From: Jannaschia donghaensis
Lineage (GTDB): Bacteria > Pseudomonadota > Alphaproteobacteria > Rhodobacterales > Rhodobacteraceae
NCBI RefSeq assembly: GCF_001403795.1
Contig: NZ_CXSU01000011.1
Coordinates: forward strand, 131,300 to 195,299
Direction: 5' to 3'
DNA length: 64,000 nt
Shown piece after piece: positions 53,337-61,796 of this stretch (positions are counted from its first letter, which is position 1; each line of letters starts with the position of its first letter). Position numbers and translations under genes: made by a program. The notes under the pieces are model-generated. The model saw only the letters and a list, made by a program, of their open reading frames with translations, did not search any database and had not been told where the DNA came from.

Positions 53337-53807
53337 CTACCAGCCTTCGGTTCCCGGCGCGCCCTTGACCGTGCCGCGCAGGTTTCCCGTCACCCAGCCG
53401 CCGTAAAAATTGCCCGGCTGCGGCTCCACCACGTTGCCGCCGACGCGACATTCGTCCATCGCGTGGGCATAGATCGCCAGATGATCCCTGAGCGCTGCGA
53501 ACCGGTCGGTCGGCGTCGGATAATCCCAGGCGCACCGCGGGGCCGTGACCTCGCCGGCCGTGATCGTCCAATACCGCGCCGCGCCTTTCCATTCGCAAAA
53601 ACTGCTGCCCGGGGCGGGCGTGATCGTGGCGCGAATATCGGCGCGCGAGATATAATAGGTCGGCGCGTGATGGGTCTCCAGCACCCGCCAGGCGCGGGTG
53701 GTCGATACGATCTCCTCCCCGCCCAGTCGGACCTGGACGCGCTGCGGCACCGCCTGCAATGCAGGCGGGCGGGGATAGGTTTGGACGTCTTCGACCGGCA
53801 AAGTCAT
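53337..53807 (-). CDS. DUF427 domain protein
   Basis: This is a 156-residue cytoplasmic protein of the DUF427 family. It has Pro-Thr-Tyr-Tyr-Ile-Ser-Arg-Ala-Asp-Ile near residue 49, Phe-Cys-Glu-Trp-Lys-Gly-Ala-Ala-Arg-Tyr-Trp near residue 69 and Ala-Trp-Asp-Tyr-Pro near residue 95, which are the family's strongest positions. The fold is a small beta-barrel; no activity is established. A TGTC-rich spot and the 30-base repeat copy B lie upstream, 54 bases before the start. It is the last gene on the minus strand after DUF5665. Confidence 0.9.
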   Translation of the reverse strand: MTLPVEDVQTYPRPPALQAVPQRVQVRLGGEEIVSTTRAWRVLETHHAPTYYISRADIRATITPAPGSSFCEWKGAARYWTITAGEVTAPRCAWDYPTPTDRFAALRDHLAIYAHAMDECRVGGNVVEPQPGNFYGGWVTGNLRGTVKGAPGTEGW

Positions 53808-53860
53808 GGAAGAGGACCTAGAGCGGCACGCGGCGCAAGAAAGATCGTGTCGGACGTATA

Positions 53861-53890
53861 TCCGACGTAGATCACCCGTGGATCACCCGT
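53861..53890 (+). repeat. 30-base dispersed repeat, copy B
   Basis: This is identical to copy A at 996-1025 except for a T at the eighth base: TCCGACG, TAG, then two tandem GATCACCCGT units. It lies between the DUF5665 stop (sharing its last base) and the DUF427 gene, whose start is 54 bases away. The preceding bases form an inverted repeat GTCGGA / TCCGAC (53849-53866) that is only partly present at copy A. Its function is not known. Confidence 0.75.
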
Positions 53891-54204
53891 CATTCCCCGG
53901 GCGTTTCCGGCGTCTCGTTGACCTCCACATCGATATTCATGTTGGGCTGCATGATCTCGATGATCTCCGTCGCCCAATCGCCGATGATCGGGATGAAATC
54001 GATCTGGCTCAGCGTCCAGACCGTGACCGACAGAAACACGGTCGCCCCCAGCACACCGCCCAGGCCGAAGGCAATCCCACGGTACAGCTGAAACGCCACC
54101 AACCGAGGCAAACTATTGTGAATTTTGATGAAACGGTGATTGTTGAGCTGCTGCATTTCGCGACGCAGCATCGTGAGTTCTTCGATGAGATGATCCTGAT
54201 CCAT
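53890..54204 (-). CDS. DUF5665 membrane protein
   Basis: This is a 104-residue protein with a helical N-terminus (Glu-Glu-Leu-Thr-Met-Leu-Arg-Arg-Glu-Met), a His-Asn-Ser-Leu-Pro-Arg-Leu motif, two hydrophobic segments (about residues 41-62 and 66-78) and an acidic C-terminus. The pattern fits DUF5665, a family of small proteins with unknown function. It lies 17 bases downstream of trmL on the same strand, so both are probably co-transcribed with the PBP4-type gene. Confidence 0.8.
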   Translation of the reverse strand: MDQDHLIEELTMLRREMQQLNNHRFIKIHNSLPRLVAFQLYRGIAFGLGGVLGATVFLSVTVWTLSQIDFIPIIGDWATEIIEIMQPNMNIDVEVNETPETPGE

Positions 54205-54221
54205 TCCGGACCCTACTCAGC

Positions 54222-54680
54222 CTAGAGGATGCCGCGCAACGCCTGATACGCCGCAGCCGTCGCCGCATTCGCCAAGTTCAGCGACCGGATATGCGGCGAC
54301 CGCATCGGCAGCTTCACCAACCGATCCTCCCGCCCCGCCAGCTCCGCCGTCGACAGCCCCACCGTCTCCTGCCCGAAGACCAGATGGAAGTCGGGAGCGA
54401 AGTCAACGTCATAGACCGACGTCGCGCCGTATTCTTCGAACAGATACAGTGACATCAGGCGCGGCGCGCGACGCGTCAGGAAGTCATCCCAGCTATCGAA
54501 TTCGTGCAGCGAAACATGCTGCCAATAATCCAGCCCGGCGCGGCGAACGTTGCGGTCGGTGATCTGAAATCCGTACGGTCCAATCAGGCAAAGATCCAGA
54601 TCCAAGGCCACGCAGGTACGCCCGACCGACCCGGTGTTTCCGGCAATTTCCGGACGGACCAGGACAATCGCCGGCCTCAC
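54222..54680 (-). CDS. trmL: tRNA (cytidine(34)-2'-O)-methyltransferase
   Basis: TrmL methylates the wobble base of tRNA-Leu isoacceptors using S-adenosylmethionine. The 152-residue SPOUT protein has Arg-Pro-Glu-Ile-Ala-Gly-Asn-Thr-Gly-Ser-Val-Gly-Arg-Thr near the start, the knot segment Phe-Gly-Gln-Glu-Thr-Val-Gly-Leu, and Pro-His-Ile-Arg-Ser-Leu-Asn-Leu-Ala-Asn near the end. All starts nearby are GTG. I chose 54680, which overlaps the preceding stop as GTGA and gives the standard family N-terminus; another GTG at 54698 would add six residues. Confidence 0.93.
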   Translation of the reverse strand: MRPAIVLVRPEIAGNTGSVGRTCVALDLDLCLIGPYGFQITDRNVRRAGLDYWQHVSLHEFDSWDDFLTRRAPRLMSLYLFEEYGATSVYDVDFAPDFHLVFGQETVGLSTAELAGREDRLVKLPMRSPHIRSLNLANAATAAAYQALRGIL

Positions 54681-56125
54681 TGATGAACCAGAGCCCACCG
54701 CTCGATCAGGTCAAACTGCAGCGATCGCGCAGCGCGCCCCCAAGCCCGCCCGCCGTCCGGCCGCTCCCGCTCGGCGACGGACAGACCGTTGCGGCGATCC
54801 AGATCGGCGGCGAAGGTCGCGAAGGCCAGGCTGCGACCGGATTGCGCGTCGAAGTATCCCGCCAGACCGGAAACGAAGTTCAGCGTGCCGGTCTTGGCCC
54901 GCACCGGCTGCCGCGGTGGACCTTCCAAGGTCAATTCCTTGAGAAGAGGGCGCAATCGGTCCTGTGCGCCATTTGCGGTCAACAGCCGGACCATGTCGGA
55001 GGCTGAGATGCGCGTCGACCCATTCAGGCCCGAATGATCGTCGAAATCCGGCCGCCGCGTTCCCGTCCGCTGATTGACCCAGGACGACATGACGTCCGCC
55101 GAGGCGCCCAACGTACGGGGGACACCGGCACGTCGGGAGGTCGCGGTCAGGCCGATGACCTCCGCCACCAGATTGGTCGAAAACCGCAGCATCGATTGCA
55201 CCACCCGGTCGAGGGGAGCGCTCTGCGACGTGGCGATCACGGTCCCCGATGCGCGGCCCTGCTGCGCGGCGGGTGCCGTGATTCCGTTGGACCGCAGCAT
55301 CGTACGCAGGACATCGCCGGCATAGAGGTCGGGATTGCGCACCGGCAGCCATCGTGACCCGGACCCGCCCAATTGCCCCCGCGCGACGGTCCAGGCATCG
55401 ACGTCGCCTTCGCGATCATAGGTATAGACCGGAAGCGACCGGTCGGCGATGCGCATCCGTGCCGTCGCGACCGCCGGACGAAACCGTTCGGTGCGCGCGT
55501 CCATGGTCGTGGAATAGCTGCTGCCGGCCCGCGCCCAACTGAAATGCACGCGGTTGAAGTTGAGGTTCACGCCCCCGACGGACGGGTTATATCCGACGTG
55601 TTCGGGCTGGGACCGGTCGATGCGTTCGACCGCAGGAAGCGCTGCGCCGTCGATCAACAGGCGACCGGTCACTTCGCGCAGACCGGCGGCCTTGGCCTGC
55701 GTCGCAAGGTCGTTGAGACCGTCGGTATCCAGCGCCGGATCGCCGCCCCCGACCAGCACCAGGTCACCGTTCAGACGCCCGCCCACAATCGGGCCTGTCG
55801 CAACAAGCTGTGTCGTGAAGCGGTAGTCGGCCCCTAGGGTTTCCAAGGCGTAAAGCCCCGTGACCGCCTTCGCGACGGACGCCGGCGGCATCGGCCGCAC
55901 CGGGTTGTAGGTTTCCAGAACTTCACCCGTTCGGGCGTCGGCGACGACGAACCCGACCCGCCCGCCAAGGCCTGCCGCCTCGACCATCGCGTCGGCGGCC
56001 GGCGCCGAGCGGATCAGCGCATCCGCCGGTTTGAACGTCGGTCGAACAGACGTATCGGGGGCATTGGCACAGGCCGGGAGGGCCGCCGTCGTCAGCGCCC
56101 CGGTGAGGAAAAATCGTCTTCGCAT
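54677..56125 (-). CDS. dacB: D-alanyl-D-alanine carboxypeptidase/endopeptidase, PBP4 type
   Basis: This 482-residue peptidase of family S13 trims peptidoglycan stem peptides in the periplasm. Active-site marks are Ser-Val-Ala-Lys near residue 75 (SxxK), Ser-Thr-Asn near residue 290 (SxN) and Lys-Thr-Gly near residue 405 (KTG). The N-terminus Arg-Arg-Arg-Phe-Phe-Leu-Thr resembles a twin-arginine signal and ends Leu-Pro-Ala-Cys, a loose lipobox, so it may be a Tat-exported lipoprotein. ATG 56125 is chosen because the signal starts there. It is first in a minus-strand group with trmL and DUF5665. Confidence 0.92.
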   Translation of the reverse strand: MRRRFFLTGALTTAALPACANAPDTSVRPTFKPADALIRSAPAADAMVEAAGLGGRVGFVVADARTGEVLETYNPVRPMPPASVAKAVTGLYALETLGADYRFTTQLVATGPIVGGRLNGDLVLVGGGDPALDTDGLNDLATQAKAAGLREVTGRLLIDGAALPAVERIDRSQPEHVGYNPSVGGVNLNFNRVHFSWARAGSSYSTTMDARTERFRPAVATARMRIADRSLPVYTYDREGDVDAWTVARGQLGGSGSRWLPVRNPDLYAGDVLRTMLRSNGITAPAAQQGRASGTVIATSQSAPLDRVVQSMLRFSTNLVAEVIGLTATSRRAGVPRTLGASADVMSSWVNQRTGTRRPDFDDHSGLNGSTRISASDMVRLLTANGAQDRLRPLLKELTLEGPPRQPVRAKTGTLNFVSGLAGYFDAQSGRSLAFATFAADLDRRNGLSVAERERPDGGRAWGRAARSLQFDLIERWALVHQ

Positions 56126-56229
56126 TCTGAAATCGCCTTTTGCAGTGCAGTCTTGATGCATGGGCACAGCCGGGAAGGGAAGGTGTTTCGCCCATGGTCG
56201 GGATCAACCCCCGGTGATAGCCCGGCATC

Positions 56230-57072
56230 ATGAAACGCGAGATGCTTGGATCGGTGGCGTTGATGTTCGTCGCCATGTCGCTGATCCCGCTGGGGGATAC
56301 CGCGGGCAAGCTGCTGACCGGGGGGCACGGCGCATCGCCCTTCTTCGTCGCGTTCAGCCGCTTTGCCGTGGGTGCGGTGATGATCGCCTTGATCCTTGGG
56401 GGACGGGTCCATTGGCATCTGTACCGCGATTGGCGCGTCTGGCTGCGCGCGGGCCTGATCGCGGCGGGCATCGCCAGCATCCTGACCGCACTTCGGACCG
56501 AGGACATCGCGACGACCTTTGGCGCGTTCTTCATCGGTCCAATCTTCAGCTACGTCCTGTCGGTCCGACTGCTGGGGGAACGGGTGACGCGGGCGCAGAC
56601 GGTCCTGCTGATCGCGGGGTTCTGCGGCGTCCTGCTGGTCGTGCGGCCGGGGTTCGGGATGACGCCGGGCTTGGGCTTCGCGGTGCTGGCCGGCTTGTTC
56701 TATGGCGGGTTTCTGACGGCATCGCGATGGTTGGCGGACATCGCGCCGCCTCGCCAGCTGATGCTGTCACAAACGGTTCTGGGCACCGTGCTGCTGGCCC
56801 CGCTGGGACTGGTCGACGTGCCGGAGGTCACCGCCACGGTTTCGGAGCTGGTGCTGTTGTCCGGCGTGGCCTCGGCGTCGGGCAACCTGCTTCTGGTGCT
56901 GGCCTACCGCCGGACGGGCGCGACCGTGCTGGCACCGTTCGTCTATTTTCAGCTTATTTCCGCGACGGTGCTGGGCTGGACGGTGTTCGGCACCTTCCCC
57001 GATACACTGGCGCTCGTCGGGCTGGCGCTTCTTGTGGGTGCCGGCCTCGCCACGGTGATGGTCCGCCGCTAG
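56230..57072 (+). CDS. EamA/DMT family transporter
   Basis: This is a 280-residue inner-membrane protein with about ten helices in two EamA repeats. The first repeat contains [10 protein letters not shown] and [14 protein letters not shown], the second [14 protein letters not shown]. These are the normal loops of the family, which exports amino acids, nucleosides or other metabolites. The substrate is not evident. Divergent from the dacB gene by 104 bases; its stop overlaps that of nadD as CTAG. Confidence 0.9.
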   Translation: MKREMLGSVALMFVAMSLIPLGDTAGKLLTGGHGASPFFVAFSRFAVGAVMIALILGGRVHWHLYRDWRVWLRAGLIAAGIASILTALRTEDIATTFGAFFIGPIFSYVLSVRLLGERVTRAQTVLLIAGFCGVLLVVRPGFGMTPGLGFAVLAGLFYGGFLTASRWLADIAPPRQLMLSQTVLGTVLLAPLGLVDVPEVTATVSELVLLSGVASASGNLLLVLAYRRTGATVLAPFVYFQLISATVLGWTVFGTFPDTLALVGLALLVGAGLATVMVRR

Positions 57073-57668
57073 GCCCAGCCGCCGTTTCGCCGGATCGCGG
57101 TGGACGACGCGGTGTGCATCGGCACATTCAGGAACGCCCACGCCGGGGCGGATCGCCTGCCCAGACCATAGGCGTCAGCCGCAGAAACCTTTGCCGCACG
57201 GTAGATCGTGGCCGCGACGGACGTGCGCGCGGCCGTCCTGTCGCCGGGCCGCGCCAGCACAGCGACGGGCACGGTGTCCATGATGTCGCGCCAATCCTGC
57301 CAGCGGTGAAATTGCGCCAGATTGTCGGCCCCCATTAGCCAGACGAACCGCACGCCAGGATAACGCCTGCGCAAGGCCGCGATCGTACGGGCGGTATAGC
57401 GCGTGCCAAGCCGCGCCTCGATATCCGTGATGGCGACGCGGGGATGATCCATCACCGCACGGGCCTGTGCAATTCGCTGCGCCAAGGGCGCGGGGCCATG
57501 GGTCTTGAGCGGATTGCCGGGGCTGACCAGCCACCACACGCGGTCCAGCCCCAGCCGTTTGAGCGCCTCGCGCGTGATGTGGGCATGACCGGCATGGGCC
57601 GGGTCAAAGGACCCGCCCAACAGGCCGATGACCTGCCCCGGCCGCGCAATGGGAAGTCCGTGTTTCAT
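57069..57668 (-). CDS. nadD: Nicotinate-nucleotide adenylyltransferase
   Basis: NadD couples nicotinate mononucleotide with ATP in NAD synthesis. The 199-residue protein has [13 protein letters not shown], which is the nucleotidyl-transferase GSFDPxHxGH motif, near residue 19. It also has [13 protein letters not shown] near residue 110 and Ser-Ser-Thr-Ala-Ile-Arg at the end. The ATG at 57668 is chosen; the frame is open farther upstream but across a TetR-gene leader. Confidence 0.95.
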   Translation of the reverse strand: MKHGLPIARPGQVIGLLGGSFDPAHAGHAHITREALKRLGLDRVWWLVSPGNPLKTHGPAPLAQRIAQARAVMDHPRVAITDIEARLGTRYTARTIAALRRRYPGVRFVWLMGADNLAQFHRWQDWRDIMDTVPVAVLARPGDRTAARTSVAATIYRAAKVSAADAYGLGRRSAPAWAFLNVPMHTASSTAIRRNGGWA

Positions 57669-57737
57669 GCCGGCATCAACACCGGCGCGGGTCGCACGTG
57701 CAAGGCGATTGCGGATCGACCCCGTGGCGCGTATTTG

Positions 57738-57750
57738 TGAACTTTGTTCA
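57738..57750. promoter_or_regulatory. TetR operator candidate upstream of tetR
   Basis: A perfect TGAAC-TTT-GTTCA palindrome is placed 14 bases before the ATG of the TetR gene. It has the same half-sites and three-base spacer as three sites between the TetR gene and pspA. Binding here would permit autorepression of the TetR gene. Confidence 0.7.
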
Positions 57751-57764
57751 AAGTCGGAGCGTTC

Positions 57765-58364
57765 ATGTCCACCGCAGACCGCCGCGCCAGCCTGCGCGAA
57801 ACCCTGATCGACATCGCCCGCACCCGCATCGTCGCCGAGGGGACCGGCGCCTTGAAGGCGCGCGATCTGGCCCGGGCAGCGGAGTGTTCGGTCGGGTCGA
57901 TCTACAATGTCTTCGGCGACATGCACGACGTCATCATGGCGGTGAACGGCCAGACCTTCGCCGCTCTGGGGGATTACGTCTCGGGGGCGGTGGCGCGGTC
58001 GGCGGAGACGGACCCGACGGCGCGCATGGTCGTGATGGCCGAAGCCTATCTGGAGTTTGCGGCCACCCAGCCGTCGCTATGGCGCGCCCTGTTCGACGTG
58101 CCGATCACCGATCAAAGCGATCTGCCGGACTGGTATCTGCAAGCACTCGACCAGCTGCTGGCGATCATCGATGCCCCCCTGAGAGAGGTCTATCCCGATC
58201 TGCCCGACGCAGAAATCCGGGTCCGCACGCGGGCGCTCTTCTCGGCGGTGCATGGTATCGTCCTGTTGGGGATCGAGGATCGGATATCGGGCGTGGCAGA
58301 CGACCGGCTGTCCGACATGATCCGGTTCATCCTGTCGTCGGCGACCGGACGTAACGTCATTTGA
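57765..58364 (+). CDS. TetR family regulator
   Basis: The 199-residue protein has an N-terminal helix-turn-helix ([21 protein letters not shown]) and a helical C-terminal domain of the TetR_C_13/WHG type (Trp-Arg-Ala-Leu-Phe-Asp near residue 113). It probably represses itself and the downstream pspA/yiaAB genes through four matching palindromes in the flanks. The effector is unknown. ATG 57765 follows GGAG; a TTG seven codons upstream lies inside the first operator and is less likely. Confidence 0.92.
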   Translation: MSTADRRASLRETLIDIARTRIVAEGTGALKARDLARAAECSVGSIYNVFGDMHDVIMAVNGQTFAALGDYVSGAVARSAETDPTARMVVMAEAYLEFAATQPSLWRALFDVPITDQSDLPDWYLQALDQLLAIIDAPLREVYPDLPDAEIRVRTRALFSAVHGIVLLGIEDRISGVADDRLSDMIRFILSSATGRNVI

Positions 58365-58431
58365 ACGTTGTTCAAATATAACTTGAACAACGTTCACTTG
58401 CGACGCATGTCATCTTTATGAACAAGGTTCA
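58359..58431. promoter_or_regulatory. Three TetR operator candidates upstream of pspA
   Basis: There are three palindromes with TGAAC-N3-GTTCA. The first is 58362-58374 (spacer GTT; extends to ATTTGAAC / GTTCAAAT, 58359-58377), the second 58384-58396 (spacer AAC), and the third 58419-58431 (spacer AAG). The centres are 22 and 35 bases apart. They lie across the end of the TetR gene and the 80 bases before pspA, including part of its 5' leader. Matching half-sites and spacing make this a well supported operator cluster. Confidence 0.75.
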
Positions 58432-58444
58432 CGGAGGTGACGAC

Positions 58445-59140
58445 ATGCTCAAGACACTCTCGACCCTGCTTCGCGGCGCGGCCGCCACGCAGGAGGAAGC
58501 GCTGCGCGACAAACACGCGATCGCTTTGATCGATCAGAAAATCCGGGAGGCCGACGGTCAGATGAAGGCCGCCAAGGGCACGCTGGCCACGATGGTTCAG
58601 CGCGAACGGTCCGAGCGGCGTCAGCTGGATCAGGTCGAGGCGCGCTGCTGCGATCTGCTGACACGAGCCCGCGACGCCATGAACGGCGGACGCGACGATC
58701 TTGCCAACGAAGCTGCCGAGGCCGTTGCACAGTTGGAGAACGAGGCCCGCGTGCGCCGCGATGCCCTGTCCCGGGTCGAAGTCAGGGTAAGCCGTTTGCG
58801 CCGGACGATCGAACAGACGCATCGCCGTCTGATCGACCTGCGGCAGGGGGCCATGGCCGCCCGCTCCATCCGCCGTGAACAGCTGATGCAGTCGCGTCTG
58901 CGCACCACATTGGGCACGGACGCCGCCATCGACGAGGCCGAGGCGCTGATCGCCGACGTCCTGCGTCGCGACGATCCGGGCGAACAGGCCGACATCCTGC
59001 GCGAGACCGAGGGGGAGCTGTCGTACGACACCCTGCCCGACCGCATGGCCGACGCGGGCTTCGGCAAGCGCGGCAAGACCACCGGGGCCGATGTGCTGGC
59101 CCGCCTGAAAACCAACGATATCCCCTCCGAAAAGGACTGA
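58445..59140 (+). CDS. PspA/IM30 family envelope-stress protein
   Basis: This is a 231-residue protein that is almost entirely charged alpha-helix with long coiled-coil stretches, such as Glu-Glu-Ala-Leu-Arg-Asp-Lys and Leu-Arg-Arg-Thr-Ile-Glu-Gln-Thr-His-Arg-Arg. It starts with the amphipathic Met-Leu-Lys-Thr-Leu-Ser-Thr-Leu-Leu-Arg. The layout fits PspA/IM30 (ESCRT-III-like) membrane-remodelling proteins, which coat damaged inner membrane. ATG 58445 is chosen because GGAGGTGA lies five bases before it; an earlier ATG at 58418 lies inside an operator and lacks a ribosome site. It is followed by a YiaAB gene after four bases. Confidence 0.85.
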   Translation: MLKTLSTLLRGAAATQEEALRDKHAIALIDQKIREADGQMKAAKGTLATMVQRERSERRQLDQVEARCCDLLTRARDAMNGGRDDLANEAAEAVAQLENEARVRRDALSRVEVRVSRLRRTIEQTHRRLIDLRQGAMAARSIRREQLMQSRLRTTLGTDAAIDEAEALIADVLRRDDPGEQADILRETEGELSYDTLPDRMADAGFGKRGKTTGADVLARLKTNDIPSEKD

Positions 59141-59144
59141 TCCC

Positions 59145-59423
59145 ATGGACCGCAACGACGACAACCGTCTCATCATTTTCTTCAACTTTGCCGGCGTGGT
59201 GGCAAGCTACGTGCTGCTGGCCATTTCGCTCTACAAATCGCCGGAAGTCCCGCTGTCGACCAAGGGGTTCTGGGGCATCGCCGTCCTGATGCTTACGATC
59301 AGCCTGGTCAACGTCGTGAAGTACCGCTTCGACGCCCGGCTGAGCACCGACCGCATCCAACGCATCGAGGAGGCCCGCAATGAACGCCTGCTGGAGGATT
59401 ACGTGACCGACAAGGCGGCCTGA
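59145..59423 (+). CDS. YiaA/YiaB family membrane protein
   Basis: The 92-residue protein has two hydrophobic helices: about residues 8-28 (Ile-Ile-Phe-Phe-Asn-Phe-Ala-Gly-Val-Val) and residues 40-60 (Lys-Gly-Phe-Trp-Gly-Ile-Ala-Val-Leu-Met-Leu). Lys-Ser-Pro-Glu-Val-Pro-Leu lies in between, and the C-terminus is cytoplasmic and charged. This two-helix pattern is the YiaA/YiaB family. Function is not established; being coupled to pspA suggests a membrane-stress role, perhaps recruiting PspA. It is probably under the same TetR regulator. Confidence 0.88.
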   Translation: MDRNDDNRLIIFFNFAGVVASYVLLAISLYKSPEVPLSTKGFWGIAVLMLTISLVNVVKYRFDARLSTDRIQRIEEARNERLLEDYVTDKAA

Positions 59424-59429
59424 CCCCCG

Positions 59430-59463
59430 CGACCTGGTTCGGGCGTTGCCCCGGGCCGGGTCG
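59430..59463 (+). terminator. Probable terminator after yiaAB
   Basis: The 14-base arms CGACCTGGTTCGGG and CCCGGGCCGGGTCG (three G-T pairs) enclose CGTTGC. A weak T-containing tail (TGTCTT) follows, so termination is likely but not certain. It separates the pspA operon from ettA. Confidence 0.5.
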
Positions 59464-59507
59464 TGTCTTACATGGCGACCATACCCGAATTCCGGAGGCT
59501 ATCGAGC

Positions 59508-61163
59508 ATGGCGAGCTATCAATACGTCTATCACATGGACGGCGTGTCCAAGACTTATCCCGGCGGCAAGAAGGTGTTCGAGAACATCCGCCTGTCGTTC
59601 CTGCCCGGCGTCAAGATCGGCGTCGTGGGCGTCAACGGCACGGGCAAGTCGTCCCTGATGCGGATCATGGCCGGTCAGGACAAGGATTTCCAGGGCGAAG
59701 CCTGGGCCGCCGAGGGCGCCAAGATCGGCTATCTGAGCCAGGAGCCGGAACTCGACGAAGACAAGACCGTGCGCGAGAACGTCATGCAGGGCGTCGCCGC
59801 GCAGCAGGCCATTCTGGACCGCTATAACGACCTGGCCATGAATTACTCCGACGAAACGGCGGAGGAGATGGGCAAGCTGCAGGACGAAATCGACAGCAAG
59901 AACCTGTGGGATCTGGACAGCCGCGTGGACATCGCGCTGGAAGCCCTGCGCTGCCCGCCCGACGACGCATCGGTGACGAACCTGTCGGGCGGTGAACGCC
60001 GCCGCGTGGCGCTGTGCAAGCTTCTGCTGGATGCGCCCGACATGCTGCTGCTGGACGAGCCAACGAACCATCTGGACGCCGAGACGATCGCATGGCTGCA
60101 GCGGCACCTGATCGACTACAAGGGCACGATCCTGATCGTGACGCACGACCGCTACTTCCTGGACGACATCACGTCTTGGATTCTGGAGCTGGAGCGCGGC
60201 AAGGGCATTCCCTACGAAGGCAATTATTCGGCTTGGGTCGAGCAGAAGGCCAAGCGGTTGGAGCAGGAAGCCAAGGAGGACAAGTCCCGCGGCAAGACGC
60301 TGGAACGCGAACTCGAATGGATGCGCGCCGGTCAGAAGGCCCGACAGTCGAAGTCCAAGGCCCGGATCGCCGCCTATCACGAGATGGCGGATCGCTCCGA
60401 GAAGGACCGGGTCGGCAAGGCGCAGATCATCATCCCGAACGGCCCCCGCCTTGGCAACAAAGTAATCGAAGCGGAAGGTCTGACCAAAGCCTATGGCGAC
60501 AAGCTGTTGTTCGAAAACCTGAGTTTCTCCCTGCCGCCCGGCGGCATCGTCGGCGTGATCGGTGCCAACGGCGCGGGCAAATCCACGCTGTTCCGCATGA
60601 TGACCGGGCAGGAAACGCCGGATTCAGGCAAGGTCGAGTTCGGCGATACTGTCAAACTGTCTTACGTGGATCAGTCACGCGACGACCTGAACCCCGACGA
60701 CAATGTCTGGCAGGCGATTTCCGGCGGTGCCGAGATCATCAAGCTGGGCGACGCGGAAATCGCGTCGCGGGCGTACTGTGGGGCGTTCAACTTCAAGGGA
60801 TCCGACCAGCAGAAGAAGGTCGGCATCCTGTCGGGCGGTGAACGCAACCGGGTCCATATGGCGCGCCTGCTCAAGGACGGCGGCAATGTCCTGCTGCTCG
60901 ACGAACCGACGAACGATCTGGACGTCGAGACCCTGCGCGCGCTGGAAGACGCGATCGAGAACTTCGCCGGCTGCGCCGTGGTCATATCGCACGACCGCTT
61001 CTTCCTCGACCGGCTGTGCACGCACATCCTCGCGTTCGAGGGCAACAGCCACGTCGAATGGTTCGAAGGCAACTTCAAAGCCTATGAGGAAGACAAGGCC
61101 CGCCGCCTGGGCCCCGACTCGCTGGAGCCCAAGCGCGTGCTGCACAAGAAGTTCACCCGCTGA
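59508..61163 (+). CDS. ettA: Energy-dependent translational throttle protein EttA
   Basis: This is an ABC-F ATPase (551 residues) that binds the ribosomal E site and gates early elongation according to ATP/ADP. Two ATPase cassettes are complete. The first has Gly-Val-Asn-Gly-Thr-Gly-Lys-Ser near residue 39 and Leu-Ser-Gly-Gly-Glu-Arg-Arg-Arg near residue 161. The second has Gly-Ala-Asn-Gly-Ala-Gly-Lys-Ser near residue 357 and Leu-Ser-Gly-Gly-Glu-Arg-Asn-Arg near residue 440. A charged P-site-tRNA linker (Glu-Gln-Glu-Ala-Lys-Glu-Asp) joins them. It has no membrane segment. The ATG at 59508 follows CCGGAGG; an in-frame start 45 bases upstream has no good ribosome site. Confidence 0.96.
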   Translation: MASYQYVYHMDGVSKTYPGGKKVFENIRLSFLPGVKIGVVGVNGTGKSSLMRIMAGQDKDFQGEAWAAEGAKIGYLSQEPELDEDKTVRENVMQGVAAQQAILDRYNDLAMNYSDETAEEMGKLQDEIDSKNLWDLDSRVDIALEALRCPPDDASVTNLSGGERRRVALCKLLLDAPDMLLLDEPTNHLDAETIAWLQRHLIDYKGTILIVTHDRYFLDDITSWILELERGKGIPYEGNYSAWVEQKAKRLEQEAKEDKSRGKTLERELEWMRAGQKARQSKSKARIAAYHEMADRSEKDRVGKAQIIIPNGPRLGNKVIEAEGLTKAYGDKLLFENLSFSLPPGGIVGVIGANGAGKSTLFRMMTGQETPDSGKVEFGDTVKLSYVDQSRDDLNPDDNVWQAISGGAEIIKLGDAEIASRAYCGAFNFKGSDQQKKVGILSGGERNRVHMARLLKDGGNVLLLDEPTNDLDVETLRALEDAIENFAGCAVVISHDRFFLDRLCTHILAFEGNSHVEWFEGNFKAYEEDKARRLGPDSLEPKRVLHKKFTR

Positions 61164-61180
61164 TTTCGTCTGCGGGTTTT

Positions 61181-61201
61181 GGCGGAGCGATCCGCTCCGC
61201 C
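61181..61201. other. Perfect 9-base-arm hairpin between convergent genes
   Basis: GGCGGAGCG and CGCTCCGCC pair perfectly around ATC in the 49-base gap between ettA and the convergent flagellar-cluster gene. No T-run follows on either strand, so it may stop RNA polymerase only weakly, or protect the 3' ends of both messages. Confidence 0.6.
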
Positions 61202-61212
61202 GATCCTCCGGA

Positions 61213-61785
61213 TCAGCGCGCCTCCAATTGACGCAAGGCCCGGTGGACCGCGCGCACCTGCCCACCCGGCAGGCTGCGCAGGGCGCTGGCCTGATCCATC
61301 GATGGCTTGCCCAGCAGGGTCATCGCGATGATCGCCGGGTGTTCGCGTGCGAGGGTCGCCCGATCGAGCGTGGCATCCACGATCCGGGTCACGTCCGCGG
61401 CAGCGAATACGCTGGGGTCCGTCGACACGCCGGACCCGGCTTGCGCCTGCGGCCGATGGGGCATCGGGGCCGTCAGGTTCAACCGTGACGCCGGACTGGT
61501 CGGCGTGCCGCCGGTCGGTTGCGGCGAAACAGGTGTCGACAGCGTTGGCGGGGCCTTGGTGAACAGACGGCGACGACGCGGCGGCGGTGCCTTGGGCGCT
61601 TCGCCCTCAACCGTGCGGATCAGGTCATTGGCCCAATCGCGCAGACGCTCGGGCGACACGCCTTCGGGCGCGGCCTGCCCCGGCTCCAGCATGGCGATCA
61701 GGGCGCGGGCCTTTTCGGCATTCGTCACCGGTGCGACCGGGGCGGCGATGGCGGGGGATCGGTTGGCAGGGGGAGCAAGGGACAT
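61213..61785 (-). CDS. Hypothetical protein at end of flagellar operon
   Basis: This 190-residue protein is not recognised. It starts with Ala/Pro-rich low-complexity sequence, has a short helical part (Ala-Glu-Lys-Ala-Arg-Ala-Leu-Ile-Ala-Met-Leu) and a basic Pro/Arg stretch (Ala-Pro-Pro-Pro-Arg-Arg-Arg-Arg). The C-terminal third is helical with Asp-Ala-Thr-Leu-Asp-Arg-Ala-Thr-Leu-Ala-Arg-Glu-His-Pro and Leu-Pro-Gly-Gly-Gln-Val-Arg-Ala. No signal peptide or membrane segment is seen. It lies 11 bases after fliP on the same strand, so it is likely co-transcribed and may act in flagellar assembly or control. Confidence 0.65.
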   Translation of the reverse strand: MSLAPPANRSPAIAAPVAPVTNAEKARALIAMLEPGQAAPEGVSPERLRDWANDLIRTVEGEAPKAPPPRRRRLFTKAPPTLSTPVSPQPTGGTPTSPASRLNLTAPMPHRPQAQAGSGVSTDPSVFAAADVTRIVDATLDRATLAREHPAIIAMTLLGKPSMDQASALRSLPGGQVRAVHRALRQLEAR

Positions 61786-61796
61786 GAGAACCTCTT

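Noticed and set aside
58418-59140. Earlier ATG for pspA at 58418
   Set aside because: It lies within the third operator and has no ribosome site, whereas 58445 has GGAGGTGA at ideal spacing and gives the normal amphipathic N-terminus.
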